Shown piece by piece: positions 34,801 through 48,519 of a stretch of DNA of 64,000 nt. The DNA is from Polytrichum commune (lineage: Eukaryota; Streptophyta; Polytrichopsida; Polytrichales; Polytrichaceae). Below the pieces are notes generated by a model. The model saw only the letters and a list, made by a program, of their open reading frames with translations, was not told the origin of the DNA and ran no database searches. How positions within the stretch are numbered: position 1 is the first letter of the stretch; each line of letters opens with the position of its first letter. The position numbers were made by a program, and so were the translations under genes. The stretch lies in assembly GCA_950295325.1 (NCBI GenBank), contig OX485804.1, positions 40,114,001-40,178,000 on the forward strand. Reading direction: 5' to 3'.

Positions 34801-37402
34801 TTCAATTCCCCTCCCTAACCCCTTCGATCCGCAACACCATCAGCTAACTCCTTCGCAACTAACTCCCTCATAACTAACTTGATCAGAACTTCAACCCTCA
34901 GCTAACTCCCTCCCTCAGCAATTGGGACCTTCAATGCCTAGTTTTCTCTTTGATCTCCCTTCGTTCTCCCTTCGATCTCCCCCCTAAACCCTTCGATATG
35001 CAGCTAACCATCATCTAAGTGTAGCGGCTAGCCATGCTGCAGGAACTCGATCAGATTCAACAACTAATCTTAGCAGCTAGCACTCGGAGAGCGCACGGTA
35101 AGGAGTTTGGACACACAGAGAGGAGCAGCTAGCACGCACGAGCAAAAGAGCACTTGGAGAGGATCTCGGACCTATGCGGGAAGCAAATGAGCCGGGTTGA
35201 ATCAGCATGGGGAGTGGGTGACGTTCCAAACGTAAGACCGAGGCCCAAACTCCTTCGCGGCCCAGAATAGACTGCACAGAAATTCACTACTAATAAGTCT
35301 GTTCGTGACCACCTGACACACGTGGTAGAAATAGAAAGAGCCGCGAGACCCAGGACCACAAAGCCTCACTGACCCAATTATGGTGAATTTAGGGATAAAA
35401 TATCATGAGCCGCACAGTAATGGCCGGTGTAGAAGGTGTAGCGAGTAGCCTAGTAGCACTCACAAGAACTCATTGTTTGCTAATTTGGAGGAAGATCAGG
35501 GAAGGCGGATTTCCGTCATCCAGGGAGCCAATGGAAGTTAGGAATTATATGAATGGAAATATCTACAACAATACCCTATAGCTTGGGGGCCGGGGGATAG
35601 TGCCTTCTTAATTAAGTAACTTCTGCAGCTGTGGCGACGATGGCGATGTCGAGGGAGATCCGGATCTCGCTGCTTCACTTTTACCTTTGCCTTTAACTTA
35701 CTTTTACTCACATTCTTGAAGCCTGAATTAGTTCTTCTTCACCAGTTTTAATTTAACACTGAACAACTTCGTCATCGTATATATCCGCACATGAGCAGCC
35801 TGACTTGTGGGCCACCCTCCGGATCCAAGTTTGTTTGGAACTTAGGAAGCCTCGTTCTGAAGTAAGCTGCAAAGATCCACTCACGACTTCCATGCTTCAG
35901 TTAATGGGATTCTTCTTCTTCTTCTTCCTCCCGATTGCGTTTGCGAACTGAAGAATTTTCCTTCTCAGTTCTGAGTCACTCGATCACCCTGATGAATCGC
36001 CTGTTTATTTCGGAGGTCTGCTCGACAACCTGTCTGTGTGACTAGGTATGTGTGTATGTGTTGAGAAATTGAGTGATGAAATGACACAGATGTATGAGCT
36101 GCAACCCTGGATGAATGCTCAGACTTGAAGAATTTATGGCAAGAAATAAAGGTGACATACATGTATCCACCGACTCCCATGGATAAGAACATCATCATGG
36201 CTGCAGTCTCTCTCTCTCCTCTACTCTCCTCTCATCTCCTCTCCTACCGAGGGAATGACGATGAGGTTCCTGTTTAGCTGGTGCTCACATCTAATTTCAA
36301 ACTGTTACAAAGCTCCAAAGATTGAATCCACCAACTTGTAGTAGCTCACTGTAGCAACTTTCCGTTTGACGGTTTGGAAGACAAAGTGGCAGGAGAAAGA
36401 GACACACACACTCACACTTGAGCAAAGTGGAGTGTACTAATTTGGTTGTTACTGGGTTGATGATAAGGTTAGGCTGAGGAAGAAATATTATTCTCACAAA
36501 TGTTGTTCAAGTGTCCTTTTGATCGATTTGCTTGGTCGAGGTTTTGGGGGAGTGAGTGGTGAGAGATTTCGATTCAAAGAGAGCTGCACGGTTGAGCGGT
36601 AGGTCCGGAATCAACATTACCATCACCATCAACATCGTCGTCATCATCAGCATCATACTAATAATACTTCTGGGTCGTTTCTTTTTCGGAGACTTTCTAT
36701 TCCTCTACTTCTTTCCCGGAACAAACGTAGACAACATGGTGTAGGAATGATGTGACCGAATGATGAAAAGATAGAGTGGTGACAAGAACCGACGGTCGAG
36801 GTTGGTTCTAGGGAGGTTGTGAGTCCTGTACGCTAACAATCTGGGGCTTTTGCGTGCTCGTTACTTCCCATTTGAAACATATCATCATTACACTAAATCA
36901 TCATTCCTGTGTTTTCTTTCTTTCTTTCTTTCTTTCTTTCTGTTATTCTGTCCTCCACTGGATTTCTTGGATTACCCCAAGTTTGTTCTGTACTCCTTGG
37001 GTTCCTGTTTTGTCTCAGGACCGTATAACGGGGAGAGAGAGAAGAGAGAGAGAGTACAAAAACAGATTGCAGAAAAATGAATTCCGCCTCTTCTGGAAGC
37101 AGCTCCAAGGTCATTGTTAAGGTCGATGTTCTTCAAATCTCTTATCTTAATTTTTTGGAGGAATTGTCAGTCTTTCTGAATCTCTGAAGACTATCTTACA
37201 CCGTGGTCATTTGGCTTATATTTTTGTTTTCAGGCCCCAGCAGAGTCATCCACTCGCCGCAACAGGCTTCTAAAGAAATCGAAGGACTGAAATTGTGGGC
37301 AGGGACGGGCATATGTTCTTGTGCAGAACTGTTGTGCAAGAATGCGGTAACTTAGATTGTAGGTTTGTAAAAATCCAACAACAAGTCGTTTAGCTTTGCA
37401 AC
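34801..37402. other. 5' flank of the TauE/SafE gene
   Basis: No coding gene recognised. Pyrimidine-rich CT tracts (about 36209-36245) and a (CTTT)n run (about 36912-36941), typical of plant 5' leaders and promoters, lie here. A GA-rich stretch follows at 37032-37055. A transcription start and a possible leader intron cannot be placed from sequence alone. Confidence 0.45.
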
Positions 37403-40400
37403 ATGCTTCAGGTGCGATGGTTATGGCTACTGGCAACTTTACTTCTCCTTGGCACGAATCGAACATCTGCGGACACATCACAACATGTGCACAGGCATGA
37501 AGAATTAGCACCCGAAGTCATCATCTCAAACAATCATCAAGCATCATCATCATCACGGTCGGTAGGAAGGTTAAGCTACTTGACACAGAAATCATTGGAA
37601 ACAGTCGAAAAGGTTAGGCTATACGCATTCAGTGGCAAAGGAGATGACGTGAAACCTTCACAATGGCCGGAGCTCAAACCTGGATGGAGGCTCATCACCT
37701 CCGTAGTGTTAGTTTTCGTAGGAGCCTCGATTTGCAGTGCAGGCGGTGTTGGCGGTGGAGGGATATTCATCCCCATCTTCAACCTGTTGTTGCAATTCGA
37801 TGCGAAAACGTCCGCGGCGTTGTCGAATTTCGTGATTTTCGGGGGCTCGTTGGCCAATTTGATATGGAACCTGCCGCAAAACCATCCGGTGTTTCTCCAG
37901 AAGCCGATGATCAACTACGATGTGGCCTTGATTCTGCAACCCAACATGTTGCTTGGGATTAGCATTGGAGTGATTTGTAATGTGATGTTCCCGGGGTGGT
38001 TGATCATTGCCCAGTTGGCAGTTATAGTTGGCTACATGACATTGAGAAGTACCAAGAATGCGATGAAGCGGTGGAGGGTGGAGACTCTCTTGGCAGCTGT
38101 GGAGGAGAGTGACAAATTTGGAGATGGGATGGAGAAAGGGCAATTGCAGGCTGAAAATGTCCAACAAAAGCTGCTTGTTGCAATTGCAGGTCAGCTCTTT
38201 CAATGTCAATCCATCAATTTCTCAACCTTTGTTCCCTTAAATTCCCATAGCACTCACCCTCGAAGCTAGATGGTGCATATGTTCTGTTATTGTATTGATG
38301 CTTCTTGTTAGCAATTGATAGGGGATTCCAACGCATTGAAGTTATCTGAATTCCATATGCAAAGTTATGATCAGGGTTCAAAGTTTTATTGGTAGATGAC
38401 CCAAACCCATCAACATGGGAGAATGATGTTAAGCTTGTGGAGTGTTTTAGAATGGACATGAACTTATTGTGCAAGATTTTAAGATTTTGGTATTAGCATC
38501 AAGGAGTAGGTAATCTCATAGAGAGGTCCAAGAGTTACCAAGTTGGGATCAAGACCTTCAATATGAATCTTGTTCTTCTTGCTTGAAATGAATGGACAAT
38601 CTCACTTCTTGGAGGCCAAATTGGATGGTGGGGAGGGTAGTCAAGAATTTGAGGGGCTAGGATTATTTAATGATAGAAAAGGGTGAAGGTCTATGTAATT
38701 GAAGAAAATTATGTCCACATCCACTACAAGGGAACTTGGTTCTTTTGAACATGGACCATAATGACCCAAATGACCACGACATTGTGCCGTGTCAAAAGGG
38801 GGAAGGGGCACGAGGAGGGACCACATTTTGACAAATGGTTGAAAATGGTGGATGTAACACAAAACGTGGTCCCTTTGATTTGACACTGTGCTTTTGACAG
38901 GGTGTCCTTTTGGATCCTTTTGGTTCGTGTTGAAAAAAACCATGTTTCTTAGTAGTGATCATAGTGTACCCAACCACTTCAACTTTGGGTTAAGTTAGAC
39001 ATGTCCCTTTTGATAAGGTGTCGTTTAGGTCATTTTGGTTTGTGTTGAGAAAAAAGACTGCAATTTCGAGTGGTGGTTGTGGTGTATCCATTTACAGTCT
39101 AGCTCCAAGTGAAGCTAGACACGCCCCTCTCGGTATGGTGTCATTTGGATCATTTTGGTTCGTGTTGAACAGGAATCACGTTTCCTAGTAGTGATCGTTG
39201 TGTATCTATTTACACTTCAGCTTTGGGTTAAGTTGGACTGTTTATCTCGAAGAAAAGTGTGGTGGAAGCTGATACCCTTTTTGATTTGTCCATACAGATG
39301 AAGAGGAGTCAATAGCTGACGAGCCCTTAGATCAGGAACCATCCACCAATAGCAATGACCGATATATTACAAATGGTTTGCACACACCTCTGCTGAGCAC
39401 CCCACAAGATCCAACAACACCGTCAATGTGCTGCACCAGTAAAATTGGCTCTCTTGCACTTGTGTGGCTTGCATTTCTCGTGATTCAGCTTCTTCGAGGC
39501 AGCAAAACCACCAAGGTTACTACCATTTTTTATTTGATCTTCACTACGCCTTTCATGCTTGCAGAAGAGAGATTTCTGAAGGAAGGACATCTAGAGCTTC
39601 TCATGCCCTTCATTACTTATCATTTCTTAAGTTAAAAATGATAGGTATGTGTCATAAATTGGGTTGCAGTCGAATGCTTTATGAACTATCTTTAGTCGCC
39701 TTGTTGTTGCATTGCGTTTTCTGTCTCAAAAGTATTGGACTGTTGAAGTTGCGTTGATACGTTCTATGAACGTCTTACGCATCTGTGGCAGTTCAACTCT
39801 CTAACTAGAGAATGATTGTGTTTCCAGGGCATATTACCCCTGCAGCCCTGCGGATTTGGCTATTGGTTATTGACAGCCACCCAAATTCCACTGGCCTTTT
39901 TTGTTACGGTGTGGACAGCGTTTCGGCATCCGAAGAAATGCCTCTCTGAATCACAGGTACAATGACAAATATGTTTCGTGATTTTCTCTTCAGCATCATC
40001 CTACTATCAACTTCTTGTGCTCAATAGAGTTTGTTCCTTCTTTGTGAACATCTGAAAGGTTCAAGCAATGACTTGATAAAGATAGTGATTTGTAGCATAC
40101 TAAATAGTTGTGTGACTCAATGCAATCTAGGATGCTAGTGCCATTTGGTTTTATTGGTCACAAAAGTGGTAATAGGTTCCATCCAATTCTGAGTGATAGT
40201 TTAAAACAACCATGAGATGGATCATAGGGCTCATAGTGTTGGGATTTGCTAATCTGGTGATACAGGATGAAAGTGAGTCATTGACAAGATCGCGAGCGTT
40301 AACTATATTTCCAGGAATGGCATTCATGGCAGGCCTCTTGGGGGGCATGTTGGGTGTTGGAGGGGGCATGATAATCAACCCCTTGCTCACTGAATTGGGA

Positions 40401-41262
40401 ATGCATCCACAGGTAAAACACATTTCAAAATGTTGTTATATTGTCTACCTCTAGTACCTTCTCCTCAACCTCTGATGTATAGCAGCACTTCGATGAGCTT
40501 GTGCTGATACCAAATGGTGACAACTAGGATTTAAATAATAAATGCATATGAGAGTATTGCTTGTGCCATGGATACATGCACGTTGCAAAATAAATCATTT
40601 GGAAGAAAACAATGTACATACTCTAAGAAGTAATGTGGTTGAAACACTACTACTTGATGTGTATTTCTCACACACAACATAACGGTTATGTAACAAAAAT
40701 ATGTTCACAACACGAGATGCAGTCCACATCCAAACTTAAATTTGACCATTTTTATCATTGGACATGCCAAACGAATTACATGTAAACAATTTCATCATGT
40801 TCATTATGCATGCACATAAGTCCATATTTACTCAATACCTAGGTTAACACAACAACGCATTTGTGATTTGCTCTTGTGTCTACATCCATGGACCTGAATT
40901 GCTAAAGACCTAACAAGTCTGGTTGTTCTTGTATTGGTTTGACTTTGCAGGTGACGGCAGCAACCAGTGCGTTCATGGTGTTCTTTTCATCCTCCATGTC
41001 TGTTCTCGAGTTTTGGCTTCTTGGGCGCATACCCCTCGACTTTGCTCTTTTTTTTGCGGTGCTTTGTTTTGCTGCTTCCCTCGTTGGTTTGCACGTGGTT
41101 CACCAGGCGATTGCGAAATACGGGCGAGCTTCGATCATCATATTCTCAGTCAGTATTGTGATGGGCATCAGTGCCATTATGATGGCGAGCTTTGGAAGTG
41201 TTGACGTATTAAGACAGTACATGGCAGGGGCATATATGGGTTTCCATACGCCATGTAGCTAA
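37403..41262 (+). CDS. TauE/SafE family multi-pass membrane protein (sulfite exporter-like)
   Basis: I place five coding exons: 37403-38189, 39298-39515, 39828-39956, 40266-40412 and 40951-41262. All introns are GT-AG and all phases agree, giving 530 residues. A hydrophobic N-terminus (residues 1-23) resembles a signal or anchor sequence. The two repeats of the family are visible: GASICSAGGVGGGG near residues 107-120, and GLLGGMLGVGGGM at 401-413 followed by PQVTAATSAFMVFFSSSMSV. Many hydrophobic segments surround them. The C-terminus YMGFHTPCS fits plant members, which end MGF-x-PC. Plant relatives are predicted anion transporters; the substrate is not known from sequence. A hydrophilic loop at about 215-290 separates the two halves. 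Intron 1 (1,108 bp) carries a tandem repeat. The start is the first ATG, directly before the hydrophobic segment. Confidence 0.93.
38890..39240. repeat. Tandem repeat in intron 1, about 118-bp unit
   Basis: TTTTGGTTCGTGTTGA and variants recur at about 38918, 39033 and 39153, each followed by TTTC-TAGTAGTGATC or a related sequence, and GGGTTAAGTT. Three diverged copies, wholly intronic. Confidence 0.75.
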
Positions 41263-42541
41263 GACCTTTCTACATTCGTTGAATTTTGTCATACGTGATA
41301 TATGGCCAAGGGCTACTTACATGGTGGCAATACCAAGGCTCAATCTAATCGTTGTGTCTCTGCAGTGAATCAGGTGCCACCCTTAGTTTCAGCAAGTGAC
41401 CTGGGAAACACCTAATTGACCAGGTCATGCTATGTATTTGAGAAACTATCCGCTGAGTAGGTAGTTAACACAAATTTGTGAAGCTTATTAGTAGAAATAG
41501 TACAACATAGTGGCACACTTCCTTTTCAATGTAGTGTACACAAGCAATACCCACAGTCCTATCATTCTTAAACAACTAACCATGGTGAACTTGTACTGGG
41601 CTACATGTAACCTACTTATATCCACTCAGATTTAGAATTAAGTGAGGGCCATCAGGACACTGGGGTTTGAGTTGACCATTCATGTAACCACATTCCTGTA
41701 AAAGATTCAACATACCGATTCATGCGCAAAGTGGTAGTGCTTCGACTACAGAACTTCAGTGTATTACATTGATTATGCATCAGGAATGCCATCAGCTGGT
41801 GATTTGGCAAAATTCAGAGAGTGTGTGTCTGAAGTGTTGGTTTGCTGTATGGATCCCTCTGGTGATGCACTTTGATGGACAGAATAGTCTCAAGCCACGA
41901 GTTACTTCAGAAAATGGCTTTCAAGCTCAGACACTTCACTTAGTTGCCCACTCATTTCAAATTTTTTGAACTCACTTTGCAGATATGATAGACAACGAAC
42001 TTCGGATGTACCTGCCACTTAATCCTCTACCGTATGAGACTCATCTTTGCATTGAATCATAATACCAGAAGCAAATTTACCCAACATAAGCAGGGTGATC
42101 CCCATGAGGTTTGAAGTGTAAGGGTACATAGAGTGTGCGGTGAGAGTGTCAAGTTTTTTCTTGAGTCTAGAAGAGTTTATGTGGCACACATCACCCAACC
42201 ATGAGCTATGGAGAGTAGGCTTGAGAGCAACACATTGTCCAATCTCTTTCTAAACATGTATCTTAATAAGTGCTAACAGAAGAGTTCCCCTCAAGCAATG
42301 ACCTCTCCGGTCATTATGAGCATTTAAGATTTTTGATTTTCTACCCATAACCATGAGATGCAATTTTAGACTTGACCTGAGTCTCCTTGCACTAGGTTGG
42401 GACATCCCATGGTTATATTCTCAAGGCCCACATGAACAGACACTCATTGCTTAATAATGTTATGCCGTGACCAAAGTGATTGAATACATTAGTAGATATT
42501 AATGATAGAATTATGATCATAACATCACTCGAAACCCACAA
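41263..42541. other. 3' flank of the TauE/SafE gene
   Basis: Probable 3' UTR followed by intergenic DNA. No further exon is expected, because the reading frame ends in the family's usual C-terminus. No gene recognised. Confidence 0.5.
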
Positions 42542-42649
42542 TTTGTTCAGTGGGCCCTCGGAATATCACAACCGGATGCTCGAAAAGTTGAGTGGGTGAC
42601 TCAGCTTTTCGAGCATCCGACTGTTATATTTTGAGGACCACTAAACAAA
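42542..42649. other. 108-nt near-perfect hairpin
   Basis: Arms of about 50 nt pair around GTGGGTGA. The inner 21 bases, CGGATGCTCGAAAAG-TGAGT, have one mismatch, and the outer parts TTTGTT-AGTGG also pair. It could be a small fold-back MITE or a small-RNA precursor. There is no expression evidence. Confidence 0.75.
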
Positions 42650-44499
42650 CAATAAGAGTTGAGTAATGTTATGATACCTACTTTGTCAATATTTGGGTTA
42701 AAGAATGTTATATTAACTAATGAATTGGGTTTGGATCGGTAGTTGGCCAGATTCATTGAATGAGAGCCTGTAATTTGGTGATGGATTCCACTTAGGAGTG
42801 GTATGTGTTCAGATCTGCACATGAACCAATATATTCAAGGCAAGGCTCTCGAACCAAGTGTCAAAATGTCCATACTGTAGGTGTTGGAATTTGGATTTGG
42901 ATATTCCTTCAACAAGTAAACAAGTAAGAGTAAAAGTTTGTCAATAAAATTATACATTCACAATATGTATCAAACACATTTAAGATGTAAATGTTTGTCA
43001 CTGATCACAGTAGGTAGATGGATCCAGCCAATTTCTTTTCGCTTTTACTGGGAGGTGAAATGGCTAATTCAATGGTATTTGACCTTACGTTTTCGGCTAT
43101 GTGAGGATTTTAGGAAGTTGTGATTTTTGCGATTACACATGTGGAAGAATATAAACAGTGCTATTTTTATATGGCCACAAAGAACTACAAATGCGATGCT
43201 TGTTTGAGTGGTTGGGAGAATTCTAGCCAAGTGAAAAAATAATAAAATATCGCAAGGCCACTATTTGAAGAACATAATGCAGAAATAAATATGTAAAATT
43301 GCATCTTTACAATAAAAATAAAAAGTAGGAGGAAACCATTTCTTTATTTAGAATGGCATGCATTGCCAATATAGCCCTGTTAGATGTAGTGGCCCAAAAA
43401 ACTAGAAAGTTATAAGTCCCTTATAGTTTGAAATGTAATGAAGAAGTGGGGGGAAAAAAACTTAGAATGTTTCAATCTATGTAATTCAAACTCCAATTGA
43501 AAATCGAACTTGCTTCAGCTTGCAAGTTCTCCAATCTGAAACTACTTCCTTGTACAAGAATGATGTTAATGGGTAGTGTTTTTGCACGAACATTATTGTA
43601 GCAAGAGGCAAATGTTTAGTTAAGCGGTTGCAGAGTTTGTTCTTCAAAAAAGAATAATTGAAAAATGTTCTTACATCTTCAACGCTCCCAAGAACCTACA
43701 AAATGGGATGCAATGAGACAAAGCCAGCAAAAGGCCAACATGCATTACCAAGCATGAATACACAAGCACAAGCAATATTAATGAATTAATTACACCCAAA
43801 AAAAAAAACTTACCTAGATCAATGCAATTTCTGCAAGCTTAAAGAACTCGGGAAGCATGCCCTTCAAAGGGCCAGATTATGCTAAGGCACACCATACTTT
43901 GGTTAGGGGGTGAATGTGTAGGTCCATAACCCTTATTGCATGAGGGTTGTTATTCATCATTGCCACGTCAAACCAATGGACATGTTGATCAAGTGCCAAT
44001 CCACTCAAAATTGTTGGATTCGTTTCATAAACATGTGGAGCACTAGAGATATCCCTATGGTGATTAAAAGTTTGCTTTGAAGTGCTCATGTACCTAGTGA
44101 GTTTGTGCTAATGCCCAAGCTCAAGCCAAAACTGAGGTTACACAATGAATAGCACATCCACTACCTTACTAGGGGAAAACATGCTTTCCAATTCCATGAC
44201 CATCATGGCTATAACATTTGTAAGCAAGGAGCCAACACATTACACCCATGTTGATGGAAACACAAAACATAAATCAACTAATATCAAAATACATAATTAT
44301 TTCTTAAAAAAACGTATCTACAACCTCAACCTTGACCTCTGATATCATTATATCAAACAATTCCCTTGTTACAAAGCTCCTCATGTAGGTGATTGGATCA
44401 ATGCAAGTTGCATTGAGATGGGAGCCAACTTAAGTGGACGAATGGGCCTCAAAAACCAAGTGCTCAACACAATCATTCATGTCTAGGTGCCACCTTAGG
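42650..44499. other. Gene-free intergenic DNA
   Basis: No gene recognised. The last few hundred bases may contain the decayed C-terminal region of the hAT transposase that follows. Confidence 0.45.
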
Positions 44500-45927
44500 C
44501 AAATGCTCTTTTGTAAGAGTTCACATTTATTTTTTGAAGCATGAAAATGCACTTGAAATGAATGCATTTTTTGTGCAATAGAAGTCATTCACATCCAAAA
44601 TGCAAAGGCTCAATGCCCTTGTGAAATCACATATATAAACACTAGAGATTGTGCAAAATTAACCAAGGCTTTCACAACCTTTAGAATAGGTATCACCGTA
44701 GCCAAGGTCAATAAACAATTGATATCAACCCTGAGTTTATAATTTGCCTTGGCTGCTAGGATTGCCGGTTTAACAAATTGATCATAATACATCTTCACCA
44801 ACAAGGTGCGGTACTCTAACAAAAGACACTTAACTGGACTCAACATCCTAATCCACCTTGTTTCTACATTTTGCAAAATTTTCCTACCCATAGACTCAAG
44901 CAATTTAGCAGGCTTTTGGAGCTCTAAATAGCATTTTAGAGATTTACTGAAATACATGTGCAAGGCAGCTAGTAGGGTTTCTATCCTAGTCACCATCTCC
45001 AAATCTGATAAAGTAGTGTAAAGTTGCTTCGATGTGCTACATGATGCATGCCTTGCACGTGTGGCACATGAGAAACCTGCAACTTGTTAGTGACACCATT
45101 CTTCTTCCGTTGCAAATGTGATGCACCATCTGCACCAAATGCCATGAATCGGTCTCGAATATGATGTGGGTTCAACCCACATTCGTAAGTAAGTGCAGCA
45201 AGAATCATCTTCATTATGTTATTGGCACCACCACCCTTGTCCAATCATCAATTGTACAAACATATACATTGATCCAAGATTGGTGGTCTAGTGTTATAAC
45301 TTTATTGCAAGTGACAAAGAAATAAATGGTTGTATTTATTACTTTTTGGGTCCTAGCTTGCACCATGTTAAACAAGCTTTCAACCATTTTCCAACCTAAC
45401 CCCTCCATCCAATGCTTCAATGGAACCTGCACATACAATGAAGTACCATAAGCAACCAAAATGATGTTGCAAAAAAAGGGGAAGGAAATGAATGATGTTG
45501 ACCTTAGGTAGCCTACGAAATGCTTGAGCGCCTTCATGGGTGGATACTTTATCATATGCCTTCTGAATTGCAACAAATGGAAGATGGTCGCCATTTGCAC
45601 TTCATTTTGTTTTGGAGGAGCCCTGGCTACAACTAGGGTTTGGATATTACCAACAGGCAGTGTTGCGAATGACCTCTCAACATGCTTGTGCACCAAACTT
45701 GATCACAAAACCCCTCACCTTTCTTGACTTTCAAAGAGGCAAGTTAGTGAGGGTTTTCTTCCATCCTTGATTTTTTCTAGATTGTCATCTTTTGCATCCA
45801 AAATTTTGTCTCTACCATTAATTTTAGAACAAAATACACATTGAACTATGTCAAATTTACCATCCCCTTCAAGTACGTGCTCAAAATAGGGGTATTTTAC
45901 AGCCCAACTTTCTTGAAACTTGCACAA
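44500..45927 (-). pseudogene. Decayed hAT-type transposase with BED-like zinc finger (relic 2)
   Basis: Four minus-strand pieces are in correct N-to-C order. 45715-45927 has KFQESWAVKYPYF and CVFCSKINGRDKILDAK, a BED-type zinc-binding region. 45214-45696 has TCNKVITLDHQSWINVYV, the first catalytic block. 44990-45244 has FMAFGADGASHLQRKKNGV and MHHVAHRSN, the second block. 44610-45002 has METRIETLLAAL-like sequence, YFSKSLKCYLELQKPAKLL and RWIRMLSPVKCLLLEY. The first two pieces share a frame; the others are shifted. In the first block the usual acidic pair (SCDEV in active relatives, from memory) reads CNK, so a catalytic Asp appears lost. No terminal repeats were found. Confidence 0.75.
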
Positions 45928-45930
45928 AGA

Positions 45931-48279
45931 ACCACAAGAACTAGTTAGAAACTACAAAGTTTGAAACATCAAGAAGAGGATTACATTGCAAAGAGAAGAC
46001 CACAAAGACCACAAGGGGACCAACGAGAGCATGAAAATACAAAGGATCAACAAGACCATGAGAGGACTAGCAATATCAAAAACACAATATGAGGAAGACC
46101 AAGACAACAACATAGGGAGGGGCAAAAATAAAAAATAAAAAATAAATCATAGACAAAACCAACAAGAGCACAAAGACCATTGGCAACAAGACAAGATTAA
46201 GTGTAGCATAAGGAGCACAAACAACAATCAACAATCAAGAAATTTATTAAATAAAAAAATAAAAATAAAATAAAAATAAAGGGGAAAAAAACAAGGGTTT
46301 AGGGTACATGTACCTTCATTTTGGTATTTCTTGCTTCTTGGTTGGAGGTTCCTAGAGGGTCCATTCACAGTTGGGGTACTACTTTTGGGACAAAGGACTT
46401 AAGGACTATGTCGCATTGGATCTCGGCGTTTATCATGATTTATTATTATTTGATCAATAAATTTTAAATAAAGAAGTATGTAGTTCATAGGCTTTATCAA
46501 GAAATATATTATTTCTTATGAAATAATCACTAATAATGGATAAATTCCCTATGAAATGAATAGATAAGTCATAAAACTTGTAAAAATGTCATATGACTTG
46601 TTTGGGCCACATCAATGGCAATTTTTACTATTCAAGTGTACATCAGAGGTCAATTTTTTCTTGTTTTGCATCCTAGTACCTTGGTGTAAGTGTCATGTGT
46701 CCATACATATATTTTTTAATATCCAACTCTAATATTAAACGTTCATTTTCATGTAGCCATGATTTTGTGTATTGTTGGCCATGTTTGGTGCCACATGTAA
46801 AGTTATACAATTGGTATGCAATACATTTTTGGTTCTATTGGTACACACTTGAACGATGATTGTGAGGAAAAAAATTAGGATCGTTTCGATTAATTTTTGT
46901 TGTCATTTTCATTCCTTGATCCTAAGGTGAACAATTTTGACAACACCCATGAATGTTCTTTAAGGAATCAAAATGATATCTTAGATGACCCTATTCTTTG
47001 TAAATTAACTTTGTCAGTGTACTCAATTTGGAGTATGAAATGTAGGTATGATCCAAAATATGCTCCACAATACAAATCTAAGCACACCAAATATGTAAAG
47101 TTGTCTAAAATAGTCCTTAAACCGTTAGACACCCAAAAGTAGTACCCCAACCGTGAATGCCCCCTAGAAGTTGGCCAATAATTCAGTCTTTGGTTACTCG
47201 GGGAGGCCATCAAAATTATTACTACCTCCACTCAAAGGTGCACCCATAGTGGTTCGGGGTCCATTGATCCTGACATCAACAAAGTTAGCGGGAGCAAGAA
47301 AAGGCCTCTAAGAAGAAGAAAAGTCCCATGCACTTGTGGATGTTTTGTAAGTCACAAATGAAACCATTGCATTAATCAATAATTTGCCACCATGGGTGAT
47401 CATCAACACCATGTGCTTGAAGGAGGGTGGTTTGGATGAAGTTGCAAAAGCCATGGAGCATGAATGCTAGGAGAGTTAAGGAGTGCAAGCGCGTAGACTG
47501 CCAAGCGGTAGTGGTAGGAGTAGGAACGCTAAGAGAGGGAGCATAAGTGGCAGGAACAAGAGCACAACCACCAAAAGCCAAGAGTACAACTTCAGGAAGC
47601 AAAAGTGACAAGACAAGAGCCAAGAGGCCGAAGACGACGAAGCAAGTTGGAGCATGAACAAGACGAGTGCGACAATGACCACAAACAAGAGGATTTAAGA
47701 CCCTAAATCAAACTGTAAGTTGAAAACACACACACACACACACACATTTCACAAGTTGCAAATTGAGAAAGCAAGCAAAGACCACATACCTGGTGTAGGA
47801 AATCTACTACCGCCTCCATAAATCCGACGTTGGTTAGAATGAGTGGCTTGAAATTGATGCAATATTTTTGAGAGGTGGAATAGAGGAAATGATCAAGAAT
47901 GCAAGTTTTATTTTTGTTATTTTATTCCCGATAAACAATTAATTACATTTTCCCAAAGAGGCAAGTAAGTCAAACCCCTTACTTGCACAATAGAGTCTCC
48001 CAAATTTGAGCATCAAAATATCCTACTCTACATACAAATGCACACAAAACAATAAACGGGATGGCACCCAACAATGAACTCAAGTGGTGTGAAACATGTC
48101 CTATCCGACCAATCACTGCATCCTTTTCATGCCATCACTTCTAAAATTAGCTATTTTGGGTCCACACAATGATCATTCTACTTTTGTCTAGTGCACAAGT
48201 AGTGCTCATTTACCGTTTTCCGTTGTTTTACCTTATATCCTACCACTTGTGCACCTGGTCAATAGATGATCTCCACCAA
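45931..48279. other. Gene-free DNA, partly purine-rich
   Basis: Purine-rich sequence (46030-46300, with AAATAAAAATAAAA runs) and a (CA)n run at about 47727-47748. The hydrophobic minus-strand frame at 47476-47688 arises from a purine-rich plus strand and is not credible as a gene. Confidence 0.5.
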
Positions 48280-48286
48280 TGTCTTG

Positions 48287-48470
48287 ACTGATTTTTTGGG
48301 CAAAATTAGTCGAGATCTTAGTGTTTCCGAGTCCAAGTGGTTCCATGTTGACATCTTTAGATTCTTCTTTCTTGTTTTGAAGTATATTCTCTAAATTCCT
48401 CCAAAACGATCGGCAATTCTCCTAAAGTCTTGAAATTCAACCAATTATTTCTCATTGTTCATTGATCTCC
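48287..48470. repeat. Family G element, copy 2
   Basis: Diverged copy of 34161-34380. Shares GATTTTTTGGGCAAAATTAG, GATC-TAGTGTTTCC and CCTAAAGTCTTGAAATTCAA. Confidence 0.55.
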
Positions 48471-48519
48471 TCAAGAACAATAGATGTCTTTGAGAGATGA
48501 AACAATGGCCAGCAAGACA

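Noticed and set aside
47476-47688. Very hydrophobic 70-codon minus-strand frame resembling a membrane peptide
   Set aside because: It is the complement of purine-rich DNA, which gives Leu-rich translations by composition.
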